A stretch of DNA of 64,000 nucleotides from CAZWLD01 sp964634685. Lineage in GTDB: Bacteria; Bacillota_I; Bacilli_A; Acholeplasmatales; JAEDCM01. Made by a program: the position numbers and the translations under genes. The stretch lies in contig CAZWLD010000002.1 of the NCBI GenBank assembly GCA_964634685.1, positions 78,491 through 142,490 on the forward strand. Reading direction: 5' to 3'. A model generated the notes under the pieces. It did not search any database and had not been told where the DNA came from. It was given only the letters and a program-made list of their open reading frames with translations. Of the stretch, positions 1 through 10,004 are shown piece by piece; position 1 is the stretch's first letter; every line of letters starts with the position of its first letter.

Positions 1-225
1 TTTAGATTGTTCAATATTATAAATATCTTTTTTGAATTTCTCTAAATATGATTTATTTCCTCTTAAAGTAATATTAGATATTTTCTTGCTATAAGCATAT
101 TCTACTAATGAATTAGCTAAGAATTTTGTTTCGCAATTAAATTCTTCTGTAACTAACCCATCCGTTATTATTTTTATCTATTGATATAAAGAGAAAGGTG
201 AACAAATACAAATAATTTGTTGCAT
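1..225 (-). CDS. hypothetical protein, N-terminal part, runs off left edge
   Basis: Reads leftward from ATG at 225 behind a strong ribosome binding site (AGGAGGAAAA, 231-240) and stays open to the window edge, so 75 residues are visible. One in-frame TAG (178-180) is read through. The visible part is hydrophilic, with no motif I recognise. It is the last seen gene of the nrdD-nrdG block and follows the 240-617 gene on the same strand with a 14-nt gap. Function unknown. Confidence 0.55.
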
Positions 226-239
226 TTATATTTTCCTCC

Positions 240-617
240 TTAGCAATGAATTACAGCATTATCATATGGAAATAAATAGTAAACATGAGCTGTTTTATCT
301 TCATTATATATTACCCATAATTCAAAAGCTGTCCTATCATCGGTTTGATTAATTTCTACAATATCTCCTCGCTCTAAAAGCGTTTCAATAACTTCAAATG
401 CAGCCTTTGATTTATTATAATGTTTCCTATCAATAGTATAGACAGTATAATCATATAATTCTCTGCATAATAGCATATAATATTCTGCTTTTGAATTAGC
501 AAAATATTTCTCTAATTTTTTTGTACTTTTGCGTATACCGTCTGCATTAAATGGGGGAAAACTTGAAAAAGCCTTCTAATTTAATTCATAGATATTACCC
601 ATAGATATGTCTGCCAT
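240..617 (-). CDS. hypothetical protein (125 aa)
   Basis: ATG at 617 has GGAGG (626-630) at 8-nt spacing and the gene ends in TAA at 240. It overlaps the end of nrdG by 23 nt, so the two are probably translationally coupled. One in-frame TAG (576-578) lies about 13 codons from the start; without recoding only a shorter ORF from an internal ATG remains. The sequence is mixed and soluble, with a DRTAFELWVIYNED stretch near the C-terminus. I do not recognise the family. The position suggests a link to the reductase operon, but that is context only. Confidence 0.6.
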
Positions 618-1089
618 TATGATATCCTCCTTTTGTAAGAACTCTTTGATTTCTTGAGCCTCTAAATTTTAAAGATAAATCTCTTTGTGATTCAATATAA
701 GGTCCATCAATTAAAACATCAACTATATCTAAAATAGTTTTTTGTCTTTCTGTCATTTCTTCAAATATGTATCCAGTCCATAAGTAAATTTTAATATTTG
801 GAAATTCTGTTCTAATTGCGTTTATAATATAAATAGTATGTTCTAAATTTTCAGGGCATAAGGGTTCTCCACCCAATATGCTAAAATTTCTTTTTACACC
901 GTTCTTTTTAATACCTTCAATGATATCTCCAATTAATTTCCATCTTGGTATTTCAATGCCGCCATCAAAAGACCAAGTTTCTGGGTTATGACATCCTTTG
1001 CATTTATGCGGGCATCCTTGCATCCATAAAGATACGCAAATGCCATCTCCATCAACTATATCGTTATATTTAATTCCTGCATATCTCAT
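595..1089 (-). CDS. nrdG: anaerobic ribonucleotide reductase activating protein
   Basis: 164 aa radical-SAM activase that installs the glycyl radical on NrdD using S-adenosylmethionine and a [4Fe-4S] cluster. The cluster motif CPHKCKGC lies at residues 26-33, followed by the family-typical HNPETW and a GGEP motif (FSILGGEPL, about residues 70-78). Length is normal for NrdG. RBS AAAGGTG precedes the ATG, and a promoter (1108-1136) sits directly upstream, so nrdG has its own start of transcription although nrdD lies just upstream. It contains no TAG codon, unlike nrdD. Confidence 0.93.
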   Translation of the reverse strand: MRYAGIKYNDIVDGDGICVSLWMQGCPHKCKGCHNPETWSFDGGIEIPRWKLIGDIIEGIKKNGVKRNFSILGGEPLCPENLEHTIYIINAIRTEFPNIKIYLWTGYIFEEMTERQKTILDIVDVLIDGPYIESQRDLSLKFRGSRNQRVLTKGGYHNGRHIYG

Positions 1090-1107
1090 TTTATCACCTT
1101 TAATAAT

Positions 1108-1136
1108 ATTATATCATATTTTTTAGAAGAAATCAA
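1108..1136 (-). promoter_or_regulatory. promoter for nrdG
   Basis: Minus strand TTGATT, 17 nt, TATAAT; one of the repeated promoter family. The expected start point leaves a leader of about 12 nt that carries the nrdG ribosome binding site. Confidence 0.65.
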
Positions 1137-1165
1137 AAAATATGATTTCTTCTAAAATAATATTT

Positions 1166-1339
1166 TTAATTAGAGTCCTGAGAATTATTTTCTTGTTTAT
1201 CAATCCAATGTTTACAATTATATTCTTCTTCTCTATCAAGAAAATGACTATTTACACAATCTTTATTTCTACAATAGTATCTGTCTAAATAATCATGAAG
1301 TTCTCCATACTTGCAGGTACTACATCTGTTTTTTATCAT
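1166..1339 (-). CDS. small cysteine-rich zinc-ribbon-like protein (57 aa)
   Basis: ATG at 1339 is preceded by AGGAG at 6-nt spacing; an in-frame TTG at 1363 is a weaker start. The N-terminal half holds CSTCKYG and then YYCRNKDC and NCKH, a CxxC...CxxxxC pattern suggesting one metal site. It starts 16 nt after the nrdD stop and belongs to the same transcript. Similar tiny zinc-ribbon proteins are common in phage reductase operons, but I cannot name the function. Confidence 0.55.
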   Translation of the reverse strand: MIKNRCSTCKYGELHDYLDRYYCRNKDCVNSHFLDREEEYNCKHWIDKQENNSQDSN

Positions 1340-1355
1340 TATATAATCTCCTATA

Positions 1356-3500
1356 TTAATCAAGATGAATTACTCTATCTCTAATCTCTTGAGTACGTCC
1401 TTGATTCCATAAATTGGTGCCTATATATCCACAAGTGCGTCTTGCAATATTTAAAGTGTTTTCCTAAGTGTTGCCGCAATTAGGGCATTCCCATATCAAA
1501 GTTCCATCTTCTTGTTCTTTAATTTGGATTTCTCCGTCAAAACCGCATTTCTGACAATAATCGCTTTTAGAATTTATTTCTGCATACATAATATTTTCAT
1601 AAATAAATTTAATTAAAGTAAGAACTGCAGGTATATTATTTTGCATATTTGGAACTTCTACATAACTAATAGCTCCGCCTAAACTTAATTCTTGAAATTT
1701 ACTTTCAATTCTTAATTTATCAAAAGCATCAATAGGCTCTCTTACATTTATATGGTAACTATTGGTAATATAGTTATGTTCAGTGACGTCTGGAATAATA
1801 CCATATCTTTTCTTTAAACATTTAGCAAATTTATAGGTTGTAGACTCAATAGGTGAACCATAAATACTATATCCAATGTTTTCTTCTTTCTTCCATCTAT
1901 TGCAAAGTTCATTTAATTTTCTCATAACAGACATAGCAAAATCTGTACCTTCCGCCTCATCTGCATGGCTCTTGCCTGTCATATATTTTACACATTCATA
2001 AAGTCCAGCATAACCAAGAGAAGCTGAAGCATATCCATTTTCAAGTAAGGGTTTTACTGATTCACCTTTCTGTAATCTCGCAAAAGCACCATGTTGCCAA
2101 AGAATGGGAGCTGCATCTGAAGTTATTTGACTCACTCTCTTGTATCTTATTTTCAATGCCCTATGACATAGTTCTGCATTCTTTTCAAAAATTTCCCAGA
2201 ACTTGTCTATATCTTTATGTGATGCTAAAGCAATCTCTACAAGATTTAAAGTTACTACACCAAAATTAAATCTTCCATAATATTTAGATTTACCATTCTC
2301 GTCTTTATATGGAGCTAAAAATGAGCGGCAGCCCATGCAAGGGAAGCAATCTCCTTCTTTTAATTCCTTCATTTTCTTTTCAGAGATATAATCAGGAACC
2401 ATTCTTTTTGCTGTACATTTTGCTGCAAGTTCAGTAAGATAATAGTATTTTCCGTTTTCATCAATATTATCTTCTTCTAAAACATATAAAAGTTTTGGAA
2501 AAGCCTGTGTTATATAAACGCCCTTTTCGTTTTTAAAACCTAATATTCTTTGTTTTAGAAATTCTTCAATCAGTAAAGCTAAATAATATTTATTTTCTTC
2601 TTCGACTTCATTTAAATACATAAAAACAGATAAAAATGGAGCCTAGCCATTTGTAGTTGACATACTATTTATTTGATAATTAAATGTTTGAACAGAATCT
2701 TTAATCTCTTTCATTAAATCTTCGTGAGCAAAAGTTTCACATAAATATTCAGATAGATTTCTTTGTTTATATTTATTATAATAATATTTTTCACTACTCT
2801 TTACAAAAGGAACTAAATGAGATAATGAAATAGTACATCCGCCATATTGGCTTGATGCTACTGCAGTTATTATCTGTGTAGCTATTGTTGTAGCTGTAAG
2901 TAATCTATGGGGCTTTTCAATCAAAACGCCATTTATACTTGTACCATTTTGAAGCATATCTTCAAGATTTATAAGACAACAATTTGTTAATGCATTTTGA
3001 GCAAAATAATCCATATCGTGAAAATGCAATATTCCTTCTTCGTGTGCTTTTAAAATATCTTGAGGTAATAGAAATCTCTTTGTTAAATCAGTACTTGTAA
3101 TACCAGCTAAATAATCTCTCTAAGTTGTTACTATATATGGATTTTTATTAGAGTTTTCTTTAGACCAATATTCATTTGTACCATCAAGCATTTCATATAT
3201 AATCTTGTCTGTTGAGTTACCTCTTGCTAAATCTCTATCGTGACGATAAGATATATATGCTCTAGCTACATCCTTACGTTTAGTTGACATTAAACCATTT
3301 TCAACGAGATTTTGAATATCATCTATAGTCAGAGTTTTTTCTTTAGCCACTTCCTCAATATAAGAAGCTATATTCTATGCTTTAGCTACAGCATAATCTG
3401 ACCAGTCTTTGTCAACAGAAAGGAAGGCTTTTAGAATAGCTCTTTCTATTTTGTCTCGATTAAATGCAACTTTTCTTCCATCTCTTTTTATAATTTCCAT
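1356..3500 (-). CDS. nrdD: anaerobic (class III) ribonucleoside-triphosphate reductase
   Basis: 714 aa once four in-frame TAG codons (1464, 2643, 3120, 3375) are read as an amino acid. Reduces NTPs to dNTPs without oxygen, so the host is probably an anaerobe. N-terminal ATP cone (MEIIKRDGRKVAF), catalytic-loop MGCRSFLAP, a C-terminal zinc site (CQKCG and CPNCG) and the glycyl-radical motif RRTCGYIG near the end. The TAG at 2643 lies in TNG-Q-APFLSVFMYL, where homologues carry NGQxPF, so TAG reads Gln. ATG at 3500 has a ribosome binding site in ATCCTCCTAA (read in reverse). Ends in TAA. Confidence 0.95.
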
Positions 3501-3581
3501 GCGGCATCCTCCTAATTAGTTGTTTATATTAAGGATTTTTGTCTCCTATAGAAATATTAAAAAATTGACAAATAAGATTAA

Positions 3582-4154
3582 TCATTTCTACTTAAAATAA
3601 TTTTTTGCATATTGGATAATCTAATTTGCATTTTCGGAAACTTTTCCTTTCTCATTATTGTCTATTATAACAGAATAAGGAATTATGCGATAATCATTAT
3701 GGTCTGCAATAAAACGCCTACAAATTTCAGTGCAATTAGGATTTTTTTCTCTATTTAGAGTTCTGAGTAATCTCTCTTTATCATTTACTGAAATCCATAC
3801 TGGAAGAATATTTAGTTCTTCAGGATTTTCTAATAGAGTCTGAAGAGCTTCCATATTAAAAATTCCAATATTAATTTTATCAAATACTAAAGATGTTCTT
3901 AATGTGCCATAAAACCAGCCATTAAAAGATGCCGCTTCTATCATATTACAATTTAAAACATTTTCAGCAAATTCTTCATTATTCATAAAATAATAATCTT
4001 TACCATTAATTTCTCTTTCTCGTTTAGGTCGAGTTGTAGCACCAATAATATTATTAAAAAGAGTTCTATCTTTTTTCAAAATAGTTCTTTTAATGGTATC
4101 TTTGCCGCAACCGCTCGGACCATATATTGCAACTAAATTAAATCTCTCACTCAT
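3582..4154 (-). CDS. gmk: guanylate kinase-like nucleotide kinase
   Basis: 190 aa P-loop kinase. Walker A is GPSGCGKDT at about residues 12-20, followed by the guanylate kinase GATTRPKR segment and the GKDYYFM segment that contacts GMP, all in family order. Expected reaction: ATP plus (d)GMP to ADP plus (d)GDP. Two TAG codons (3621, 3588) extend the C-terminus; the gene ends in TGA at 3582, showing that TGA still terminates. It overlaps the stop of the next upstream kinase by 8 nt. A gap of about 80 nt separates it from nrdD. Confidence 0.82.
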
Positions 4155-4686
4155 ATTTTACCTCTTGTGACCAAATTTTATAAATATCTTCAACAATAGC
4201 ATCATAGCCTACAATATCGCCAGGGATTTGTGTATAGGACACGTTATACTTATGTAATAGTTCTTTCATAGGTTCAGCTAAAGCATCTGATTCAGCTTCT
4301 GTTTGAAGTCTACCTTTTGCATGATAAGGTTTAACTCTTGTTAATAAATAGTTAATATTATTATAAGAATGAAAGACATTTGCAACAACTGTATTAAAAG
4401 ATTCTCCTAAGACAGGATTACTATTATAAAATGCTGAAAGGAGTAGTGGAGAATCTGTAATTACAACATCAACTTCATTTTCCATTCGAGAAATTCTAAA
4501 ACTTTGCTGACCAAAAATATAGGCTTGATTCTGAAATACTTTTTCACTATTTTCCCATACTTTGTCCTTAGCAAATTCTGTAATAAGTTCCGCTTCAATA
4601 CCTTTCATTTTTAATTTAGAAAAGATATATGCGGCGCCAGTGGATTTACCAGCGCCAGGTACTCCAAATAGATTAACAATTATCAT
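4147..4686 (-). CDS. P-loop deoxynucleotide/nucleoside kinase-like ATPase
   Basis: 179 aa. Walker A GVPGAGKST at about residues 8-16, then LITEFAKDKVW, FGQQSFRISR and a Walker B-like VVITDSPLL, an arrangement seen in phage AAA or thymidylate-kinase-like proteins of nucleotide metabolism. It is sandwiched between polymerase III alpha and guanylate kinase and overlaps the latter, so a role in making dNTP precursors is likely. Ends in TGA; no TAG. Exact substrate not deducible. Confidence 0.65.
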   Translation of the reverse strand: MIIVNLFGVPGAGKSTGAAYIFSKLKMKGIEAELITEFAKDKVWENSEKVFQNQAYIFGQQSFRISRMENEVDVVITDSPLLLSAFYNSNPVLGESFNTVVANVFHSYNNINYLLTRVKPYHAKGRLQTEAESDALAEPMKELLHKYNVSYTQIPGDIVGYDAIVEDIYKIWSQEVKYE

Positions 4687-4688
4687 AT

Positions 4689-7600
4689 TTATTCTCCTTC
4701 CGTAGACTGTCTCTCGTGTTTAAGAATCATGTCTTTACCATCATTAGTGACCTCTTCTATTAAATAGAGTTGGTGTGTGGGAGTATGCTTATAAGATTTA
4801 CAAACAAATGTGTCTTCTCTTCTAAATCCTGTGCACATCACTTTTGTGCCTCTTTTAAACCAGCCTTTTTCAATAACTTTCTTTGTTCCATCTTCTTGCT
4901 TTTCAGAAATCTGTCTTGAATACATTGCGTAATATTCTTTTGTAAATTTAACATTTACAACGCCAGTTGGGGTAAGTAAGAATATTGATGACCGATTATC
5001 ATCTTTGCCAATAACAGTACCAATAATTTTATAAGTCTTAAAAATAGGAATCATACTAATTCCTCTTTTAAATGTTTTTTCAACTATTGGGTTTTCTGGT
5101 AAAGAATTAAAATCAGAAATGCCATATTTATCAATATCAATATTAGCTAACTCATGCTCGTGATAATAGAAGCACATTGATTCCATTTCCCAAGCAGATA
5201 TAGTTCCTTGAGCATATTTATCCCAAGCATTTTTAAATAACAAGTCATTATATGCATTGAGAATTTCTTGTTGATGAGATTTTATATATTCTCTTAATGG
5301 GTCCATAGCTTTTTTATACATATTATCCCAAGTATTTTGAGCAATACAAGGAATATTTTGAATGACATTAATTTTTGCTAAATCAAAATTCTTATAATAG
5401 AAATTATATGCCGCTTCATCAAGAGTATAATACAATCCTTTTTTGAATAATTTTAAATATCCATTAAAATTATAAATACGAACATATAAATCCATTTCTT
5501 GCGGCAATAGCTTATTAGTAATTAAGCCATTCATATTTTGTAGAGTAATCTTTTTCTTTGCATCACAGTTGTTAAGTAAATAATATGTCATTGCATATAT
5601 GCGAGGTTCAATATTAAGTTCTTTAGCGTCAGCTTCGGACAATTTATCAAAAGCTCCAGATTTAATTAAAGAAATCATTGCTCTTTTATCGAGAGGACAT
5701 CTTGTCATAAAATCTTTTAAACTATAGAATGGTCTTAAAGACTTTATCTTTTCAATAATCTTCTTATTGATGCCGCTTAATGCTTGCATGCCATACAGAA
5801 TTTCATTTGTCTCTACATTAGGCTTAAAACTAAAATCAGACTTGTTAATATCAACTAAAGAAACAGAAATACCCGCAGATATTATATTACCAAGAGCCTT
5901 AGCATTTTTTGCGTAATCTGTTTGTTTTTCTTTTGTTTCTTCGTCTACATCTTCATCTTCTACCATACCACTATTGATAATTAAGCAAGATGTATTCCAA
6001 TAGATAGGATTCTTTGTTGTTGCTAAATAAGCAGATTGATATCCAATAAAGCTATATGACATAGAATGAATATCTGAAAAAGCGTAACCAAGCTGTGTCG
6101 CAACTACACTATCCCATATATAGTTAGCAAGATTTTTTGATGCGGCTTTCTCAAAAATTTGAGTTTTTAATTCTGGAATTTGTGTCATTTTCTTCTTACT
6201 AACTATTTTTCTTGCTTTATTAGCTTCCTTTAAAGTAAAATTGCAAATATCCTTATCCATTAACACTCTCATTAGCTGCTCTTGAGAAATTCCGATACCA
6301 GATGTATCTTCAAGATAAGGTCTTACAGAAGCCTTCTCTTTTTCTGTTAAATTATATTTAGACATTTCATTTTCCCAATTTGAAATATCATTTTTAAATC
6401 TAACATATTTATCAAGCGGCGTTTCCGCCCCTTTTTCTTGAGTCATTAGACGAATAACTCCATTAGTTGCAGAGAGCTCTTTCATATTTTCAGGTTTAAC
6501 TTTTTTCGCTCCTTGACGACCAATAGGAGAGTCAAGTTGGAATAAATCAAGACTGCTTGCATTTTGAATAGTATTCCAAGTGTCTTTATCGTTAATATCC
6601 ATTGCGGAAGGCAGTAAATAATTATTATAAACGTCTCTTAAAGTTACTCCTTCAATTTCGTGATATTCTCGTAAAAATTGTAAGGTTTGAACAATCTTAT
6701 CTTGTATTTCAGTTACAAGAATATCCATTTTTGTAGAACCGCACCATTCTGCATCGTGTAAATCATATTGAGTTACTATCTCTCCAGATGGAGTCTTCAT
6801 AAAACAATTAAATTCATATGGGTCTTCATTCATAAAAAGTACACCAGATGCGTGTCTACTTCTCTTATTAACAATACCTTCAATACCAAGCATAATAGAG
6901 AATAAACCTGGATAACTATCTACAGTATTTACAAATAAAGAAATAGGTTTTCTCTCTTTTTCGGGATTACCATAATATACATCTTTAAGGGGCCAGACAA
7001 AACCTCTTTCAGATGGGATCAATGAAGAAAGATATTGTGCTATATCAACGTCTATACCATCGGGATATTCTTCAGAACGATATCCTCTACAAGCTGTGAT
7101 TACCGCACTCTTAGATGTTTCAGTTCCAAAAGTACAAACATAAACAGCTCCTAAATTTTCTCTTGATATATCATCAATTTCTGGGAGAAATTTTTTACCT
7201 CTCTCTTCCCTTATCTTTTTAATAATCTTCTGTACTTTTGTCGAGCATACATCAATATCGATGTCGCCTAAACCGTCTGTATCCCGGTTCATATATCTAA
7301 AGAAGGGGAAATTCCATTCAATAGGGTCAAGTTGAGTTATTCCTAAAAGATAGTGATTTAAGGCGGAGCACGCACTACCACGACCTACTCCAACTGAACT
7401 GCCGCACTCCCAAATTAAATCAATATAGTGAGCTAATGTAATAGGATATGCAAACATATTAGTATCAAGTTTTTTACCAATGATAGTTTTAACGTCTGCT
7501 TCTTCTTCAAGCTCTTTAAGATAGGTTTCATTAAACTTATTTATTTCTTGAAGTTTATCAATACATTTATTAACCCAATATCTCTCAATTTTATCATCAG

Positions 7601-8606
7601 ATTTAAACATAGAAGTTAAATGAGGATACTCAGGATGATTAAATTCTTTCTTCGGATAATCATCAACATCTACTTTTGGAATTTGCTGTGTATGAGCTAA
7701 TGAAAAATTTTGAACTTTATTATATATATCCATACTATTATCGAACATTTGAAGAACAAAAGTCTCATCATAATCTGACATTTTGAATTTTTCAATCATT
7801 TGTTCATTAGTATGTAAATAAGCATCTTGATAAAATGCGTCTACTTCTCTTTCTTTATTCTCACTATTTAAGAAAGCCTTGTGAACATATCTGTCTTCTG
7901 GCTTTAAATAATGAGTATCAGATGTTGGTATCATTTTTATTTTAAAAGCATTAGCAACAGAAATAAGCCTACGATTAACTAAGATTTGCTCTTTGCTAAC
8001 ACCAGGCTGTGCTTCTATATATAAGTCATCTTTAAATACCTCTTTGCACCAAAGAAGAAAATTTACTATTGCATTATGCTCTTCTGCTGCAGTTTGAGTA
8101 TCTCCTAATTTTTCTGCGGCAGTCAATGAAAGTATTCTTTGACCTAATTCAGAACCGATACAAGCGGTGCTCGCAATAATATGACCTGGATCTTCCGCAA
8201 TAATTTTTTGCAAGTCCGCTTTTAAAGTATCAACTCTTTCCATACCTTTTGTAGTATAAGAATTAAGCCAAGCCAAAGAAGATAATCTTTTCATTTGCTT
8301 ATATCCAATTTCATCTTTAGCTGTTAATAAAAAGTGCCAATGTTTATCACTTGGTCTTTCATCTACTAAGTATATTTCATTACATAAAAGAACTTTAAAA
8401 TTAGGATTCTCTTTGCAAATATTTTCAACAAAATACTTATTAGCTCTTGGAGTCATACCAAGAAATTCGTGGTCACTTATACCAATACCACATAAACCAA
8501 TTTCAATAGCTCTATCAATTAGAGCTTCAGGAGAAGCTAATGCATCTCTTAATCTCATATTTGAACCATAAGTATGATTATGGATATCACAACGATTATA
8601 CTGCAT
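4689..8606 (-). CDS. dnaE: DNA polymerase III alpha subunit
   Basis: 1305 aa C-family replicative DNA polymerase. N-terminal PHP domain with intact metal ligands (RCDIHNHTYGSNMRLRD, then GISDHEF) suggests an active proofreading or pyrophosphatase site. Palm: GVGRGSACSALNHYLLGI and the catalytic acid motif LGDIDIDVC. The C-terminal part has tandem helix-hairpin-helix and OB-fold-like regions. There is no TAG codon in 1306 codons, in contrast to several neighbours. It has its own promoter (8638-8666), ends in TAA, and the kinase gene starts 2 nt downstream. A full-length bacterial-type PolIII alpha marks a phage with an autonomous replisome. Confidence 0.93.
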   Translation of the reverse strand: MQYNRCDIHNHTYGSNMRLRDALASPEALIDRAIEIGLCGIGISDHEFLGMTPRANKYFVENICKENPNFKVLLCNEIYLVDERPSDKHWHFLLTAKDEIGYKQMKRLSSLAWLNSYTTKGMERVDTLKADLQKIIAEDPGHIIASTACIGSELGQRILSLTAAEKLGDTQTAAEEHNAIVNFLLWCKEVFKDDLYIEAQPGVSKEQILVNRRLISVANAFKIKMIPTSDTHYLKPEDRYVHKAFLNSENKEREVDAFYQDAYLHTNEQMIEKFKMSDYDETFVLQMFDNSMDIYNKVQNFSLAHTQQIPKVDVDDYPKKEFNHPEYPHLTSMFKSDDKIERYWVNKCIDKLQEINKFNETYLKELEEEADVKTIIGKKLDTNMFAYPITLAHYIDLIWECGSSVGVGRGSACSALNHYLLGITQLDPIEWNFPFFRYMNRDTDGLGDIDIDVCSTKVQKIIKKIREERGKKFLPEIDDISRENLGAVYVCTFGTETSKSAVITACRGYRSEEYPDGIDVDIAQYLSSLIPSERGFVWPLKDVYYGNPEKERKPISLFVNTVDSYPGLFSIMLGIEGIVNKRSRHASGVLFMNEDPYEFNCFMKTPSGEIVTQYDLHDAEWCGSTKMDILVTEIQDKIVQTLQFLREYHEIEGVTLRDVYNNYLLPSAMDINDKDTWNTIQNASSLDLFQLDSPIGRQGAKKVKPENMKELSATNGVIRLMTQEKGAETPLDKYVRFKNDISNWENEMSKYNLTEKEKASVRPYLEDTSGIGISQEQLMRVLMDKDICNFTLKEANKARKIVSKKKMTQIPELKTQIFEKAASKNLANYIWDSVVATQLGYAFSDIHSMSYSFIGYQSAYLATTKNPIYWNTSCLIINSGMVEDEDVDEETKEKQTDYAKNAKALGNIISAGISVSLVDINKSDFSFKPNVETNEILYGMQALSGINKKIIEKIKSLRPFYSLKDFMTRCPLDKRAMISLIKSGAFDKLSEADAKELNIEPRIYAMTYYLLNNCDAKKKITLQNMNGLITNKLLPQEMDLYVRIYNFNGYLKLFKKGLYYTLDEAAYNFYYKNFDLAKINVIQNIPCIAQNTWDNMYKKAMDPLREYIKSHQQEILNAYNDLLFKNAWDKYAQGTISAWEMESMCFYYHEHELANIDIDKYGISDFNSLPENPIVEKTFKRGISMIPIFKTYKIIGTVIGKDDNRSSIFLLTPTGVVNVKFTKEYYAMYSRQISEKQEDGTKKVIEKGWFKRGTKVMCTGFRREDTFVCKSYKHTPTHQLYLIEEVTNDGKDMILKHERQSTEGE

Positions 8607-8637
8607 ACTTTTCCCTCTTTCTTTTTATCTTATATAT

Positions 8638-8666
8638 ATTATAACATATTTTTTATTATTTTTCAA
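8638..8666 (-). promoter_or_regulatory. promoter for dnaE and kinases
   Basis: TTGAAA, 17 nt, TATAAT with extended -10 on the minus strand, about 30 nt upstream of the dnaE start. Confidence 0.65.
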
Positions 8667-8669
8667 TAA

Positions 8670-9842
8670 TTAATTTTTAACTAATACTAATTTTTCAGAA
8701 GCTCTTGTGCAGCAAGTATATAACCATCTTGCGTGTTCTTCTCTATCAAAAGGAAATTTTTCTTCTATCACTAAGACCTTGTCATACTCAGAACCTTGAG
8801 ATTTATGCCCAGTTATGCAATATCCATAAGTAAATTCAAGAGGAACTAAATGACGAGTTTTTGGATTCTTATTTAATTTGTAACTTTCTTTCCAATCAAG
8901 AGTAGGCTCACCTTCTGTAAATAATCTCTTATCCATTTCAAGATTAAGAAAGTGTGCATTATTGTCTGTAATAAAATCACCAATAACAGTATCTATTTTA
9001 TGCTTATCCATATAAAAAGGAAGCCTATTATATGAACTAAAAGCATTCTTTAAAATTCCAATAGTTCCATTAATAAGTGGGTCTTCATTATCTGCAAAAG
9101 TATTCCAATAATTTCTAAGACAGATAATTTTATCTCCATCTTGGGGATCTCCTGTTTTCCCAAGAAGCTCTCTCATCTGATTATTAATACTAACTCTTTT
9201 AGGATTAGTTGCACATAAAATTTGGTCAGCCCATGTAAGCATACCTGTATTTAATTCAGCGTTTGGTAGAATAATAACTTCGTTACCTTTCATTTCTTTT
9301 AAAGGCTTTCCATTTCTGATATCCATACTTAACCTTATAATTTCAGATTCTTGCGCTTGCCGCATAATTTCATCAAGAAAAACATGAGGGTTATCAAGAA
9401 GATGATTATCCTCATTTTTATCAATGGCTGGAATCTAAAAAGGATCCCCTAAACAAATAATATGGACATCATACTTAAAAAGTAATTCCATTAAGGATTT
9501 AGGAGCCATAGAAACTTCATCAACTACTACTACTTTATAAGGAATTTCTTCAACAGGAATACGCATAAATGTACCATCTGGCTTAGGAAAACTTTTATAA
9601 AGTAACTTATGTAATGTACGAACATTCATATTGCCTTTTTTTAATAATACCTGTGCCGCTTTACCTGTGAATGTTGCAAAACAGACTTCTTCTTCAGGCA
9701 CATGTAGAGCGTCTATAATGAAACGGACTAGGGTTGACTTACCTGAACCAGCATAACCCGCTATTACCGTATATTTCTGATTATGATTATAGCGGTCTAC
9801 CGCAATTCGTAAGCCTAATTCTTGTTTTTGTGTTAAAACCAT
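8670..9842 (-). CDS. SF1 (RecD2/Dda-like) DNA helicase
   Basis: 390 aa after reading through one TAG (9435-9437). Walker A AGYAGSGKST (about residues 28-37), motif II VVVDEVSM, and motif III LGDPF-Q-IPAID, where the TAG encodes the conserved Gln of GDPxQ; this is one of the clearest proofs of TAG=Gln. C-terminal motifs TYGYCITGHKSQGSEYDKV and TCCTRASEKL match motifs V and VI of the UvrD/RecD C-terminal domain. A 5'-3' helicase role at the fork or in recombination is likely. Ends in TAA. Confidence 0.9.
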
Positions 9843-9879
9843 ATTTATTTCCTTTCTTATAGTTTCTTTATATATTATT

Positions 9880-9908
9880 ATTATATCATATTTTTATAGA
9901 AAAATCAA
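9880..9908 (-). promoter_or_regulatory. promoter for SF1 helicase
   Basis: TTGATT, 17 nt, TATAAT on the minus strand. The -35 box touches the preceding terminator hairpin. Confidence 0.6.
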
Positions 9909-9954
9909 TGGAAAGCAATTTTGAACTAAAAAAATTCTAAAAGTGCTTTCCATT
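9907..9954 (-). terminator. intrinsic terminator after recJ
   Basis: Inverted repeat AATGGAAAGCA / TGCTTTCCATT (9907-9917, 9944-9954) with an AT-rich loop, followed on the minus strand by TGATTTTTC. Confidence 0.55.
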
Positions 9955-10004
9955 TTGAAATACGATGGTCTACGCTCCGCCTGCTTCAAGCTCTTTTATC
10001 TATA